A stretch of 64,000 nt of DNA from Fastidiosipila sanguinis (GCF_002998295.1 NZ_CP027226.1:186001-250000); one strand, 5' to 3'. Shown: positions 46,435 to 56,214, numbered from the stretch's first letter. A program made the numbers and translations. The notes: generated by a model from the sequence alone, not told the origin.

Positions 46435-49029
46435 GTGGATTTAAGTAGAGATATTTTTTCTAGTGATGATTTTTTTGGTGAGGGATTTGCACAAACTGAT
46501 TTTAACAGTGAAGACTTGCTTAATCCTGATTTTTGGGGACAGGATTTGCTCAAAGGTCTAAATGAAGAGCAGAAAGAAGCAGTTTTGCATGACAAAGGCC
46601 CATTGCTTATCTTAGCTGGTGCAGGATCTGGTAAGACTAGAGTTATTACACATAGAATTGCCTACTTAGTTGAAGCAAGATCGGTTGCTCCTAGAAATAT
46701 TTTGGCCATTACTTTTACTAACAAAGCTGCACGAGAAATGAAAACTCGTGTAGAGAATTTATTAGGAGATAATACGAGTCGTGGAATGTGGATTGGAACT
46801 TTCCACTCTATGATGGCTAGAGTCTTGCGTAGATTTGCAGAGCACTTAGGCTTTACTAATAATTTTGCTATTGCTGATTCTACTGATCAGAAGTCCATGA
46901 TTACTTCTTGTATCAAAGATTTAAACTTAGATGATAAAACTTTTGATAGCAGAACAGTTATGACAACAATTTCAAAGGCCAAGAATAAGCTTTTGAGTCC
47001 AGAAGCCTATGCGAAACTAAATAATGGACAATTCTGGCAAGAGCAAGTTGCAAGAGTGTATTCCTTGTACCAGGAGAGACTCAAGGCTAATAACTTAATG
47101 GACTTTGATGATTTGCTTTACTATCCAGTTAAGTTGTTTAAAGAACATAAAGATGTGCTAGAGATTTATCAAGACAGGTTCCAATACATTATGGTTGATG
47201 AGTACCAAGATACTAATGGAGCTCAGTATAAGATAGTAAGATTGCTTTCGAGTAAACATAGAAATCTCTGCGTTGTTGGAGATGACGATCAGTCTATATA
47301 TTCTTTCCGTGGTGCTAATGTACAAAATATTTTGGATTTTGAGAAAGACTTTAAAGATTGTAAGGTTATTAAACTTGAACAAAACTATAGATCTACTGCC
47401 AATATTTTGGACTCTGCTAATGCTGTTATTGGCAACAACACTGGGCGTAAGAGCAAGAAGCTCTGGACCAGTACAAATGCAGGTGAAAAAGTTGTTAGAA
47501 TTTTTGCACCAAATGAGCGAGCCGAGGCGATGTTTATTGCTGAAGAAATTAAGCGTAAAGTAGCTGGTGGAGATGGATCTTATAAAGATATAGCAATTCT
47601 TTATAGAATAAACGCTCTATCAAGAAACTTGGAGTTTAGCTTCAATCAGATGGGTATTCCATTCAAAATTTATGGTGGGCTAAGGTTCTTTGACCGTAAA
47701 GAGATTAAAGATGTCATGTCATACTTGCGTTTATTAACAAGTCCTAGAGATGATATGGCTTTTGTCAGGGCTATTTCTAATCCTAAGCGTGGCGTTGGTG
47801 ATACAAGCCTTGATAGAATTGCTGCGTTAGCTAATCAATATGGAGTCTCCATGATGGAGATTGCGTTGAAAATAGATGAATTTCCAGAGTTGTCTAGAGC
47901 TGCAAATAATGTGAAAGACTTCATCCAACTTATAGCCAAGATGCAACATCGTTTGCTTAATGAAGATTGGTCATTAGCTGAATTTATTGAGTATGTTGAA
48001 AATGAATCGGGATTGATTGAAGATATTTTAGCTAAGAAAGATAGAAATAGGGAAGAAGCATATAACCGCATTGAGAACATGAAAGAGCTCTTGTCTGAAG
48101 CTGTTAATTTCCAGAATTTAAGTGATGACGGTATGCAGTGGGACTTCACTGATGAAGAACTATCAGGATTGGCAGATTACGATCCTAACTCTGGCGATCC
48201 TTTTGCAGGGACAAATAATAGTGCTGAAGCGTCAATTGTAGGAAACGAAACTACTAACCCTTCTGTGTTGGAAGAAACTCTACTGGAGAGCCTGATTCGC
48301 TTCTTGGAGCAGTCTAGTCTTTATACAGATATGGATAGCGATGCCGAAGAAGATGATAACAAAGTAACTCTCATGACCATCCACAGTGCCAAAGGTTTGG
48401 AATTCGATACAGTGTTTGTTGTCGGTATGGAAGAGGGTATTTTCCCAGGATATAGATCGATTGCAGAAGCTGCAAGTCTAGAGGAAGAGAGACGTTTGGC
48501 TTATGTTGCAATAACTAGGGCAGAGCGTAAACTATATTTAAGCGCCTCTAATTCAAGATTGATATTTGGTAGGACAGAGAGTTATGCACCTTCTAGATTT
48601 TTGTCCGAGCTTCCAGATGAGAAGATTACAGATCTAGGTTACTCACAAGCTATGCAAGAAGAGCGATATAACTCTTATAGAGATACATCCGACTTTAATA
48701 GAGTTAACTCTGCTATAGGCGAGAGGAATTATGTTAGAAGCAGTTATGAAAATAGCTCTAAATCTAGTATTTATGGTAAGCAGGAAGGTTTCGTTGGATC
48801 GAAGAAAGATTCAGATAAACAGAATAACATTCAACTTGAAGTTAAAAAAGCTGGTAATCTTCAAGCAAATGACATTAAGAAGGGTATGAAAGTTAAGCAT
48901 GCTAAATTTGGTGTAGGAGAAGTGCTTGCAGTGGAGCCGGTTGCAGGCGATGCTATTTTAAGCATTGATTTTGGGACAAAAGGTGAGAAGAAATTGCTAG
49001 CTAATTCAGCTAACTTGGCGAAAGTTTAG
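46435..49029 (+). CDS. pcrA: UvrD/PcrA-type DNA helicase
   Basis: 864-residue superfamily 1A 3'-5' helicase. Motif Q/I at LNEEQKEAV and AGAGSGKTRVI (about residue 61), TFTNKAAREM (Ia), DEYQDTN (II, about 255), GDDDQSIYSFRGA (III), QNYRS (IV), TIHSAKGLEFD (V) and YVAITRAE (VI). The C-terminal Tudor-like RNA-polymerase-binding fold is present (VKHAKFGVGEVLAVE). Roles in repair, plasmid replication and displacing RecA or RNA polymerase. GTG start behind GGGAGAG. An additional ~37-residue acidic, Phe-rich N-terminus precedes the helicase core. Confidence 0.95.
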   Translation: MDLSRDIFSSDDFFGEGFAQTDFNSEDLLNPDFWGQDLLKGLNEEQKEAVLHDKGPLLILAGAGSGKTRVITHRIAYLVEARSVAPRNILAITFTNKAAREMKTRVENLLGDNTSRGMWIGTFHSMMARVLRRFAEHLGFTNNFAIADSTDQKSMITSCIKDLNLDDKTFDSRTVMTTISKAKNKLLSPEAYAKLNNGQFWQEQVARVYSLYQERLKANNLMDFDDLLYYPVKLFKEHKDVLEIYQDRFQYIMVDEYQDTNGAQYKIVRLLSSKHRNLCVVGDDDQSIYSFRGANVQNILDFEKDFKDCKVIKLEQNYRSTANILDSANAVIGNNTGRKSKKLWTSTNAGEKVVRIFAPNERAEAMFIAEEIKRKVAGGDGSYKDIAILYRINALSRNLEFSFNQMGIPFKIYGGLRFFDRKEIKDVMSYLRLLTSPRDDMAFVRAISNPKRGVGDTSLDRIAALANQYGVSMMEIALKIDEFPELSRAANNVKDFIQLIAKMQHRLLNEDWSLAEFIEYVENESGLIEDILAKKDRNREEAYNRIENMKELLSEAVNFQNLSDDGMQWDFTDEELSGLADYDPNSGDPFAGTNNSAEASIVGNETTNPSVLEETLLESLIRFLEQSSLYTDMDSDAEEDDNKVTLMTIHSAKGLEFDTVFVVGMEEGIFPGYRSIAEAASLEEERRLAYVAITRAERKLYLSASNSRLIFGRTESYAPSRFLSELPDEKITDLGYSQAMQEERYNSYRDTSDFNRVNSAIGERNYVRSSYENSSKSSIYGKQEGFVGSKKDSDKQNNIQLEVKKAGNLQANDIKKGMKVKHAKFGVGEVLAVEPVAGDAILSIDFGTKGEKKLLANSANLAKV

Positions 49030-49037
49030 GAGTAATT

Positions 49038-49802
49038 ATGATGGATAAATTAGAAAAAAATATTGTCAATACTAATGGGACAGAAAATGCAGGTTCTGAT
49101 AATTCTAATTTACAGGGAGATGGAAATATACAGGCAGCTGGAAATATAAAGGTAACTGGAAATATAAATAAAAATAATAAGTTTTTCGCCGTAGTTGATA
49201 GAGTGCGTTACATTCAACGATGGGCTCTTATGAGGAATAATGAAAGCGAAAATGTAGCTGAGCATAGTTTTCAAACTGCAATATTTGCGCATGCACTAGC
49301 TACAATTAGGAGTGTAGAACTTCCAGAGTTGGAATTACAAGTAGATCCTAATCAGATTATGGCCAAGGCGCTTTTTCACGATGTATCGGAAGTAATTACC
49401 GGCGACCTACCAACACCAGTAAAATACCATAACCCAGAGCTAAGAAAAGCTTATAAAGATTATGAGGCATTAGCTGTTGATACTCTTTTGGATTTTCTCC
49501 CTGAGAGCTTAAGAGATAACTATTCTGAATTATTGATAGAAAAGTCTCTTGCTGATACAGAGAGAGGTAGTTTAGAATATCTAGAGGCAGGTTTAATAAA
49601 GGCAGCAGATAAGTTGTCTGCTTACATTAAATGTTTATATGAGGTAAATCAGGGGAATAATGAGTTCAGAGAAGCCTTGAAGTCAACTTTAGAGAGCATT
49701 GAAGCTTTCTATGAGGACTTCCCTGAAGTAAAAGTTTTTATGACAGATTATGTACCAGCTTTTAGTTTATCTCTAGATCAATTGAAAGATAGTGAAATTT
49801 AA
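49038..49802 (+). CDS. YfbR-type 5'-deoxynucleotidase (HD domain) with repeat leader
   Basis: 254 residues. From about residue 46 it matches the HD-superfamily nucleotidase YfbR: FFAVVDRVRYIQRWALMRN, ENVAEHSFQTA (metal His), ALFHDVSEVITGDLPTPVKYHN (HD pair), IKAADKLSAYIKC. It dephosphorylates deoxynucleoside monophosphates. The first ~45 residues are low-complexity (repeated xxGNI units such as DGNIQAAGNIKVTGNI) and absent from typical members. ATG 49038 with GGAG upstream; nine bases after pcrA. The next gene begins at the base after its stop. Confidence 0.88.
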   Translation: MMDKLEKNIVNTNGTENAGSDNSNLQGDGNIQAAGNIKVTGNINKNNKFFAVVDRVRYIQRWALMRNNESENVAEHSFQTAIFAHALATIRSVELPELELQVDPNQIMAKALFHDVSEVITGDLPTPVKYHNPELRKAYKDYEALAVDTLLDFLPESLRDNYSELLIEKSLADTERGSLEYLEAGLIKAADKLSAYIKCLYEVNQGNNEFREALKSTLESIEAFYEDFPEVKVFMTDYVPAFSLSLDQLKDSEI

Positions 49803-51314
49803 ATGCGAGAAGATATTAATAAAATCAAAGCTAGGGCAAGAGATAATAGAACTAATTTTTTTATTCTTATTATTACTGTAATTGTATTGGTAATAGCTAC
49901 TGTACTCGCTATAAAAGTATGGAAGCATGAACATTACGAGGGCAATCTTTTGACTTTGCAAAACTTTAACATTAGAAAGGCACCTAAATTAGATGCTGAA
50001 GTACTAGGGCAGAGTAGCAACAAAGAAATTTATTGGATACTAAACACCGTAAGAGGTGAAGCTAGTGTGTATGGCAATAAGTGGTATAAGATTAAATATT
50101 CAGGTGAGGATGCCTACCTTGTGAAAAGTGATACTAATCAACAGGTAATTACAAGCGCACAGGCAGATAAATTAAGAGCGATCTATGCTGATACAAATCC
50201 TTTTGTATATGATGAGCAATTTAAGAAGACTTTAAAGCTTTTCCCTGAATCTTATAGATTACCGTTAACGTACTTGCATATTCTTGAACCAGAATGGGAA
50301 TTCGAACCTTTTTATACGAATATAAGTTTTGAACATGCAGTTGCAGAACAAAGCGAGCCTGAGAATAAGAACTTAGTTCAATTTGAAGAAAATAGTGAAT
50401 ATTTCGAACGTTTTGCTTGGATGAAGAAAAATGACAATCTCTATGATGGAACTAACTGGTATCCTGCAAATGCTGAAGCTATAGCGTATTATATGGATCC
50501 TAGGAATTTCTTGAATTATAGTGGGGTTTGGCAATTTCTAGATTATAGATATAGTGGAAACAAGGATTCTAGTGGAATTAGGTCTATTTTTGCAGGTAAT
50601 GAATTTTTGCTTCAATACAGTGAGACAGTTTTAGATGCTGCAAAAGCAGAGGGAATATTGCCAGAAGCTCTCGCCAGCAGAATTTCTAATGAAATTAGAA
50701 TTGGTGATGGTGTTTCTATTATTGCAAAAGGCTTAGTACATCCAGAGCAAAATCCTTTAACAGAAGGTCAAGCTAGTCCAGGATTTTTGCCAAAAGAAGA
50801 GCAAATTGAAGCTTTGGAAGAGCTTAGGAAAAGTGGAGCAATTTCAGATAAGCAAAAAGAAATTTTAGCTGATTTAAATAATGGTGGAGCTGGATATCCT
50901 GAGCCCAAAGAGAGATTTTATAATTTCTTGAACATTGGAGCGTATCCAGATACTTCTAAGCCGATGGGAGCCTTGGTTAATGCAGCACGCTATGCAGCTG
51001 GTGAGTTTGAGCAGGAAGGTAGTTCTAGATATAGTTCTTTGCAATTACCATGGACAAGTCCGGAGAAAGCGATTCAGGGTGGAGCTTATTTTATTGCTCA
51101 TGACTATATCAATGCAGGCCAAAGTACGCCATATCTACAGAAGTTTGACCTAGTTACAGGTTCTAACTCTCATCAATATATGCAGGCGCTCTTCGCTGCA
51201 GTTAATGAATCAGATAGATTATATACTGCTTGGAGAGAGAGTTCTAACTCGTGGGGAGAATTGGAATTTTTAATTCCTGTTTACTTGGACATGCCTGAGA
51301 CTACGTTGCCATAG
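49803..51314 (+). CDS. Membrane-anchored beta-N-acetylglucosaminidase (autolysin)
   Basis: 503 residues. N-terminal cytoplasmic stub, one membrane anchor (about 18-40), an SH3-like domain (about 48-105; FNIRKAPKLDAEVLG), and a C-terminal glucosaminidase domain (about 215-500). The last contains AIAYYMDPRNFLN, NEIRIG and a GGAYFIAHDYINAGQSTPYLQKFDL stretch typical of Gram-positive LytG/Atl-type enzymes that cut GlcNAc-MurNAc bonds. The likely proton donor is Glu in a LASRISNEIR-type helix. It acts outside the membrane in wall remodelling. It starts directly after the previous stop. Confidence 0.82.
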   Translation: MREDINKIKARARDNRTNFFILIITVIVLVIATVLAIKVWKHEHYEGNLLTLQNFNIRKAPKLDAEVLGQSSNKEIYWILNTVRGEASVYGNKWYKIKYSGEDAYLVKSDTNQQVITSAQADKLRAIYADTNPFVYDEQFKKTLKLFPESYRLPLTYLHILEPEWEFEPFYTNISFEHAVAEQSEPENKNLVQFEENSEYFERFAWMKKNDNLYDGTNWYPANAEAIAYYMDPRNFLNYSGVWQFLDYRYSGNKDSSGIRSIFAGNEFLLQYSETVLDAAKAEGILPEALASRISNEIRIGDGVSIIAKGLVHPEQNPLTEGQASPGFLPKEEQIEALEELRKSGAISDKQKEILADLNNGGAGYPEPKERFYNFLNIGAYPDTSKPMGALVNAARYAAGEFEQEGSSRYSSLQLPWTSPEKAIQGGAYFIAHDYINAGQSTPYLQKFDLVTGSNSHQYMQALFAAVNESDRLYTAWRESSNSWGELEFLIPVYLDMPETTLP

Positions 51315-51454
51315 TAGTAAAACGATATAGCACAATATTAGCAATAATACAATAAGCAAAATAAGCTAGGAATTTATTTGCAAGTATAGTTTTTAAATAT
51401 AATTATAATTATCCTGCTAAATGTAAATTTAGTGAGTAAATTAATGGAGAATAT

Positions 51455-52345
51455 ATGGAGAAGGATTTTTTTGCTGATCACCAAGACCACAAAAATTCTA
51501 TAGGAATGTTTGAACAAAAAAGTAAAGTTAAACTTAGCTTGTATTTGAAAAATGAGCTATTGCCAGCTTTAGTTTTGCAAGTTATTAGCTTTTTTGTAAG
51601 TCTTGGGGGCATGAGCTTATTTAATTTAAGCAATAATGTTAAGATCAGTTTAGCTTGGATACTTTCCTTTATTGTATTTGCTGTATGGTTTATATTTCCA
51701 ATGATTAAGTCAGTAAATAAACTGAATCTGCAATCTGATAGAGGGAAAGAAATAAGAGGACCATTAGCTAGAGCTTGGGAGTATGAAAGGTTTAGAAGAT
51801 CACTTTTTTCATTAGTTATAGGCATTCTATCTAGTGCCGTATTTATTTATTATTTCTACTTTCAATTAGGTATATTTAATGTTTATCTGATTGAATTTCT
51901 ATTACTAATTGGACTTTTAGTAGGCAATATAATTTTGCAAAAATTAAACTATGAATTAAGTAGTTATATATTTTTTGGCTTAATGACAGCTGTTGTAAGT
52001 CTAGTGAGTTTTAGTATAGTGGATAAATTAATATTATATTTCTCACTAGGTAATAATGATTGGAATTGGTTAATATCTCAAACAGTATCTTTTATTTTAG
52101 CGGTACTTTTTGCATATATAACGAACAGCAGGTATGTGTTTAAGAGCTCTAGTAATTTTTGGAAGGAATTAAGAGAGTTTTTTGCATCAAGATTGTTAAA
52201 TACTTTAATCTTTGAATATTTAGGAATTTTTGTTTTTATAAATTTATTAAATTTAAACAGAGATTTTTCAAAACTAATGGCTGCAGTTTTGGTAACTTTA
52301 GCCAACTATATTTTATCTAAATTTTGGGTTTTTAGGAGTAAATAA
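51455..52345 (+). CDS. GtrA-family membrane protein with extra N-terminal membrane domain
   Basis: 296 residues, about eight membrane segments. The C-terminal ~125 residues match GtrA (YIFFGLMTAVVSLVSFSIVD; VSFILAVLFAYITNSRYVFKS; NYILSKFWVF), a family thought to help flip polyprenyl-phosphate sugars for cell-surface glycosylation. The first ~165 residues add four membrane helices of no recognised family; normal GtrA proteins are only ~130-150 residues. Probable operon with folC, four bases downstream. Confidence 0.75.
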   Translation: MEKDFFADHQDHKNSIGMFEQKSKVKLSLYLKNELLPALVLQVISFFVSLGGMSLFNLSNNVKISLAWILSFIVFAVWFIFPMIKSVNKLNLQSDRGKEIRGPLARAWEYERFRRSLFSLVIGILSSAVFIYYFYFQLGIFNVYLIEFLLLIGLLVGNIILQKLNYELSSYIFFGLMTAVVSLVSFSIVDKLILYFSLGNNDWNWLISQTVSFILAVLFAYITNSRYVFKSSSNFWKELREFFASRLLNTLIFEYLGIFVFINLLNLNRDFSKLMAAVLVTLANYILSKFWVFRSK

Positions 52346-52349
52346 GAAT

Positions 52350-53810
52350 ATGAACATTGATGAAGCAAAAGCCTATCTCTACGGAGAGGGCAGGTTTAAT
52401 GGTGGAAAAGCAAATCACAAAGTACTAAGAGATATTTTGGAGGCGCTAGGAAATCCGGATGAAGGACGTAAAAAGATCCACATTGTTGGTACGAATGGAA
52501 AAGGTTCCGTTGCGGCCTATTCTGCATATATATTGGCAGCAGCAGGTTACAAAGTAGCGCAGTATTCTTCACCTGATATTTATAGATTCGGTGAGAGAAT
52601 GAGAATTTTAGACGGAAGATCTAGCAATAAAGACTGGTCGAAAGATCCAAAAGTCGGGGAGATTTCTGATGAGGATCTATGTAAGTACTTAAATCGCACC
52701 AGAGCTGTCGTAGAGAACATGGATATTCCGGATGAATTACAACCAAATTATTTTGATTTTCTCTTATTGGTAGCATTCCAGTATTTTGCTGAGTATGATT
52801 GCGATGTTTGGGTAGTTGAAGCTGGAATAGGTGCTAGATTAGATGCTACAAATGTAATTGGTAGTCCAGAAGTTGCTGTTATTACCGCTATAGGCAAGGA
52901 TCACGTAGAAAAGCTAGGTGATACGCTGGAGAAAATTGCCATTGAGAAATCTTATTTGCTTAAGGAAGGTTGCAAAGCGCTTTGTATTTATGACCAAAGA
53001 GAAGTAATTCCTGACAAATCAGAAGCGTTGAAGGTTATGCGTGTTTTTGAAGAAAAAGCAGCTAGCTTCGATATTCCTGTAGTTAAGTTAGATTTGGATA
53101 ATATTGATATTATTTCCAGTAATCTAGAAGGGCAAAAGTTTAACTTTATTGATAAGAGTTTGGGTATAGATTTAGATTTAGAAACAAAATTGCTGCCTGA
53201 CTTTGAACCTTTAAATGCTGCGTTAGCAATTTCAGCTTGCAAAGTTCTTGATTCTAGTTTATCAGATGAAGATATTGCTTATGGAGTATCAACATGCTAC
53301 TGGCCAGCTCGTTTGGAGAAAATTTCTAATGATCCAATCGTCCTAATTGATGGTGCCCATAACCCACAAGGTGCTAGAGCTCTCAGAAGTAGCTTGGATA
53401 GACTTTTGGAGGAAGGTGATGAAGAGATTCACATCTATACTTCCATGCGAGACAAGGATCAATATAATTGTTTGCGTGAAATATTTAAGAGTTCTAAACT
53501 AACAGCACTAATATGTAGTACATTAGAAGATTATGATAGGGCTCTCGAAAATGATGAGCTATTTAGCTTAGCAACAGAAGTGCTAAGTGAGAGTTTCGCA
53601 GATGAAGAAAATCGACCAATAATATATAATAGTAACAATATTGAGACAGCTGTAAAAATAGCTTTTGACCTTTATAAAGATAAATTAGAAATAGTAAAAG
53701 CTCGCAACAATAAGATAGTTATAGTTAACTGGGGAAGTTTCTATACAGCAAAAGATTTTAGACAAGCATGTGAAATTGAGCTAGAAAAATACTTAGAAGA
53801 AGCTAAATAA
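52350..53810 (+). CDS. folC: Folylpolyglutamate synthase / dihydrofolate synthase
   Basis: 486-residue Mur-ligase-family enzyme. P-loop HIVGTNGKGSVAAY (about residues 44-57), SSPDIYRFGERMRI, the VVEAGIGARLDATNVI motif, TAIGKDHVEKLGDT, and IDGAHNPQGARAL in the C-terminal domain. It adds glutamate to folates (and possibly to dihydropteroate) using ATP. Slightly longer than the usual ~430, with extra length in the C-terminal domain. Follows the GtrA gene at four bases and precedes the threonine-synthase-like gene at 36. Confidence 0.93.
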   Translation: MNIDEAKAYLYGEGRFNGGKANHKVLRDILEALGNPDEGRKKIHIVGTNGKGSVAAYSAYILAAAGYKVAQYSSPDIYRFGERMRILDGRSSNKDWSKDPKVGEISDEDLCKYLNRTRAVVENMDIPDELQPNYFDFLLLVAFQYFAEYDCDVWVVEAGIGARLDATNVIGSPEVAVITAIGKDHVEKLGDTLEKIAIEKSYLLKEGCKALCIYDQREVIPDKSEALKVMRVFEEKAASFDIPVVKLDLDNIDIISSNLEGQKFNFIDKSLGIDLDLETKLLPDFEPLNAALAISACKVLDSSLSDEDIAYGVSTCYWPARLEKISNDPIVLIDGAHNPQGARALRSSLDRLLEEGDEEIHIYTSMRDKDQYNCLREIFKSSKLTALICSTLEDYDRALENDELFSLATEVLSESFADEENRPIIYNSNNIETAVKIAFDLYKDKLEIVKARNNKIVIVNWGSFYTAKDFRQACEIELEKYLEEAK

Positions 53811-53846
53811 AGTAGCAGCTGTTGAAGTTGACTAGGAGGACTAATT

Positions 53847-55622
53847 TTGCGCTATTTAAGTACAAGAGACAGTAATACATTCTACACAGATATTGATGCA
53901 ATCCTAAGTGATACTGCAAAAGATGATGGAGTTTTCGTGCCTGAAACATTTCCACAATTTACAGAAAACGACTGGGAGTATTTTGCAAAAATGCCTCTGC
54001 ATGAGAAATTTTCTTATGTCTTCTCTAAATTTATTAATAACCTTCCAGAAGAAGAGCTTAAGAAAGCTTGCAAAAAAGCAATTTCAAATATGCAATTCGA
54101 AGAGAATTACTTAAGATTCAACGAACTCAATGAATATTCAGATTACCCTTACAGTTTCGAGTTGTGGCATGGACCAGGTGCAAGTTACCATGACTTAATG
54201 GCTGCGTTAGTGCCAGCTCTATATAAACTTGCGCACGATAGACACGCTGATAGGATAGGGAAGAAACTTTTGCTAGTTAAAGCAAGTGAAGCAGAATCAG
54301 CATTTGCCTGGACTAAAGGCTTCACTGAAAGTGGTATTGAGCATCTCGTATTTGCAGCAGATTCAGATATAAATAAGGATAAAGATAAGTCTGATAATAA
54401 GAGAAAATCAAACAAAAGAAAGAAACAAAAGAACAAGTACAACAAAAAGATAAATCTAATAAAGAACTATAGTGATCTAGATTTATTCGGTAATACTGTA
54501 ATTGATCAAGGTATAGATGATCTAGACAGAGCCTTGGATGAACTTTTACAAAATGAAGAATATTTAGAGCAAATTAATAGTAAGGGTTATTCCATTCAAG
54601 TTATTAGAGATTATTCTTGGCCGGTTTTGCTTGTTCAGATTGCTTACTTCTGTATTTTGCATGCAGAAGTTTTGAATAACGAGAAGTTTGTTGCAAATGA
54701 GATTTATGATCTTGTTGTTCCTAGCTCGGATTTATCAAATGTGCTAGCTGCTCTTTATGCAAAAGCATGTGGAACAAGAGTTGCCAGCATTATTGTAGCC
54801 GCTAATAAAAACAATTTCCTGACCGAACTAATCCGCACAGGGCGCTATAACATGAATAAAAAAGTACAAAATACTAATAGTCCAATGTTAAATAGATTTT
54901 GTCCAGAGAATTTAGAGCGCTTGTTGTATGAATTTAGTCAGAGAGATGCTGAGAAGATTACAAGCTGGTATAGTGATTTAAACGATAGCGGTATATTTAA
55001 GCTGGATAAGAATACGTTGTCTAATATGAATTATTTGCTTAATTATGGATATGCAGATGATGCTCATACAAGGCAAGGACTCATAAATGCTTACAATCAG
55101 TATGATCATATTTTTGATCCAAATACAGCTGTAGGTTTGGCAGTACATAGTAGATTAGAGAAGAACTCTAATAACAAACGTAAGACTATTTATGTATCAT
55201 TAACGAGCCCATATATGTATCCTGTAATTGTAGCGGAGGCTATTCTTGGTGAAGATTTAGATTTCGCTGATGTTGATGAATTGAGAGCTAGAGTATTTAT
55301 AGAATCAGATTTGAATATTCCTGCTAGATATCCATTGGCTCAGGCAAAAGCCAGTTTAATTGCTGCCGAGATCGAAGCAGATGAAGACAAGAAGAAATTC
55401 TATGGTGAGCAAGAATTCTTGGCAGGAGATAAAGAAGCCAGAGAAATTCTAATTAATGAGATTAAAGAAGCTGAAGCTGAAGAATTAGAATTAGCGAAGA
55501 GACAAGCTGAATTAGCAGCTGCAAATCTTGAGAAAATTAAATTAGAAATTAAAGATCTTGAACTTGGAAACAAGCATGGTCTAGATGAGTTAGCTGATCT
55601 TATTTTAGAAAAAATTGGTTAG
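53847..55622 (+). CDS. Threonine synthase-like protein lacking the PLP lysine (pseudoenzyme)
   Basis: 591 residues, recognisably ThrC over most of its length: YLSTRD at the start, DDGVFVPETFP, ELWHGP, ENLERLLYEFSQRD, HIFDPNTAVGLA and TSPYMYPVIVAEAILG. The PLP-binding lysine of HGPTxAFKD is His115 (GASYHD, codon CAT at 54189). The phosphate-loop motif ATSGDTG is KASEAESA. A basic insert (about 175-200, KRKSNKRKKQKNK) and a charged coiled-coil tail (about 515-591) are added. It is unlikely to make threonine; a structural or regulatory role is possible. TTG start behind AGGAGG at nine bases. Confidence 0.75.
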   Translation: MRYLSTRDSNTFYTDIDAILSDTAKDDGVFVPETFPQFTENDWEYFAKMPLHEKFSYVFSKFINNLPEEELKKACKKAISNMQFEENYLRFNELNEYSDYPYSFELWHGPGASYHDLMAALVPALYKLAHDRHADRIGKKLLLVKASEAESAFAWTKGFTESGIEHLVFAADSDINKDKDKSDNKRKSNKRKKQKNKYNKKINLIKNYSDLDLFGNTVIDQGIDDLDRALDELLQNEEYLEQINSKGYSIQVIRDYSWPVLLVQIAYFCILHAEVLNNEKFVANEIYDLVVPSSDLSNVLAALYAKACGTRVASIIVAANKNNFLTELIRTGRYNMNKKVQNTNSPMLNRFCPENLERLLYEFSQRDAEKITSWYSDLNDSGIFKLDKNTLSNMNYLLNYGYADDAHTRQGLINAYNQYDHIFDPNTAVGLAVHSRLEKNSNNKRKTIYVSLTSPYMYPVIVAEAILGEDLDFADVDELRARVFIESDLNIPARYPLAQAKASLIAAEIEADEDKKKFYGEQEFLAGDKEAREILINEIKEAEAEELELAKRQAELAAANLEKIKLEIKDLELGNKHGLDELADLILEKIG

Positions 55623-55631
55623 GAGTTATAG

Positions 55632-56108
55632 GTGAAGATAGAAAGTTTCAATAGGCATAAATCTAGTATCGCTTATATTGCAGCGAAATATCCTACAATT
55701 ATTATGTATTTCTTGAGTTCTATCTTCTTGTTTATTCCATATGTTGGAGTTTTAGCCTGGGTAGTAGCCTTTCTTTTCTTTTTCAAAGAAGAGTCATCTG
55801 AATTTCTGCGCCTTCATGCTGCACAAACAGGGTTTATTATGATGATTTATTCAGTCATAACTTTGATACTTAATATAATTGGAGATTTTATTTTAGCAAG
55901 TGCAAGTAGTAGTCGTAGTGAAGCTGCTATTATAAATGCTCTAACTATTCAGGGATATTTGGGAAGCGCTACAAGAATTTTGCGTATAATTGTGTTAATA
56001 TTAGCAATTGTAAATGCGGTCTTGGCGTACAGATATAAATTCTGTAATTATTCTGTTTTTGGAAAAATGGCCAAAAGATTGCATGAGAAAACAAAGCGAG
56101 ATTTTTGA
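55632..56108 (+). CDS. Small polytopic membrane protein (DUF4870/Tic20-like topology)
   Basis: 158 residues, about three to four membrane helices. It opens with a hydrophobic hairpin (YPTIIMYFLSSIFLFIPYVGVLAWVVAFLFFF), then EESSEFLRLHAAQTGFIM, the pattern of DUF4870-type proteins (E-x-x-x-FHAxQ-like), and a basic C-terminus. Function unknown. GTG start behind AGGAG, nine bases after the threonine-synthase-like gene, so probably co-transcribed. A tRNA-Arg gene follows. Confidence 0.65.
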   Translation: MKIESFNRHKSSIAYIAAKYPTIIMYFLSSIFLFIPYVGVLAWVVAFLFFFKEESSEFLRLHAAQTGFIMMIYSVITLILNIIGDFILASASSSRSEAAIINALTIQGYLGSATRILRIIVLILAIVNAVLAYRYKFCNYSVFGKMAKRLHEKTKRDF

Positions 56109-56137
56109 TAGTTTAATGCGAATCCGTAATGAAAAAT

Positions 56138-56214
56138 GTCCACGTAGCTCAGTAGGATAGAGCGACGCTCTCCTAAAGCGTAGGCCGGAGGTTCGATTCC
56201 TCTTGTGGACACCA
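56138..56214 (+). tRNA. tRNA-Arg (anticodon CCU)
   Basis: 77 bases with encoded CCA. Acceptor arms GTCCACG / TGTGGAC, D-arm TAGCTCAGTAGGATAGAGC, anticodon stem ACGCT/AGCGT around loop CTCCTAA giving CCT, T-arm GGAGGTTCGATTCCTC. It reads AGG arginine codons. A hairpin like that after tRNA-Ser follows. Confidence 0.95.

Noticed and set aside
47273-47563. A 96-codon + strand frame inside pcrA
   Set aside because: It lies wholly inside a well-conserved helicase in another frame, with no ribosome site and no recognisable protein features.
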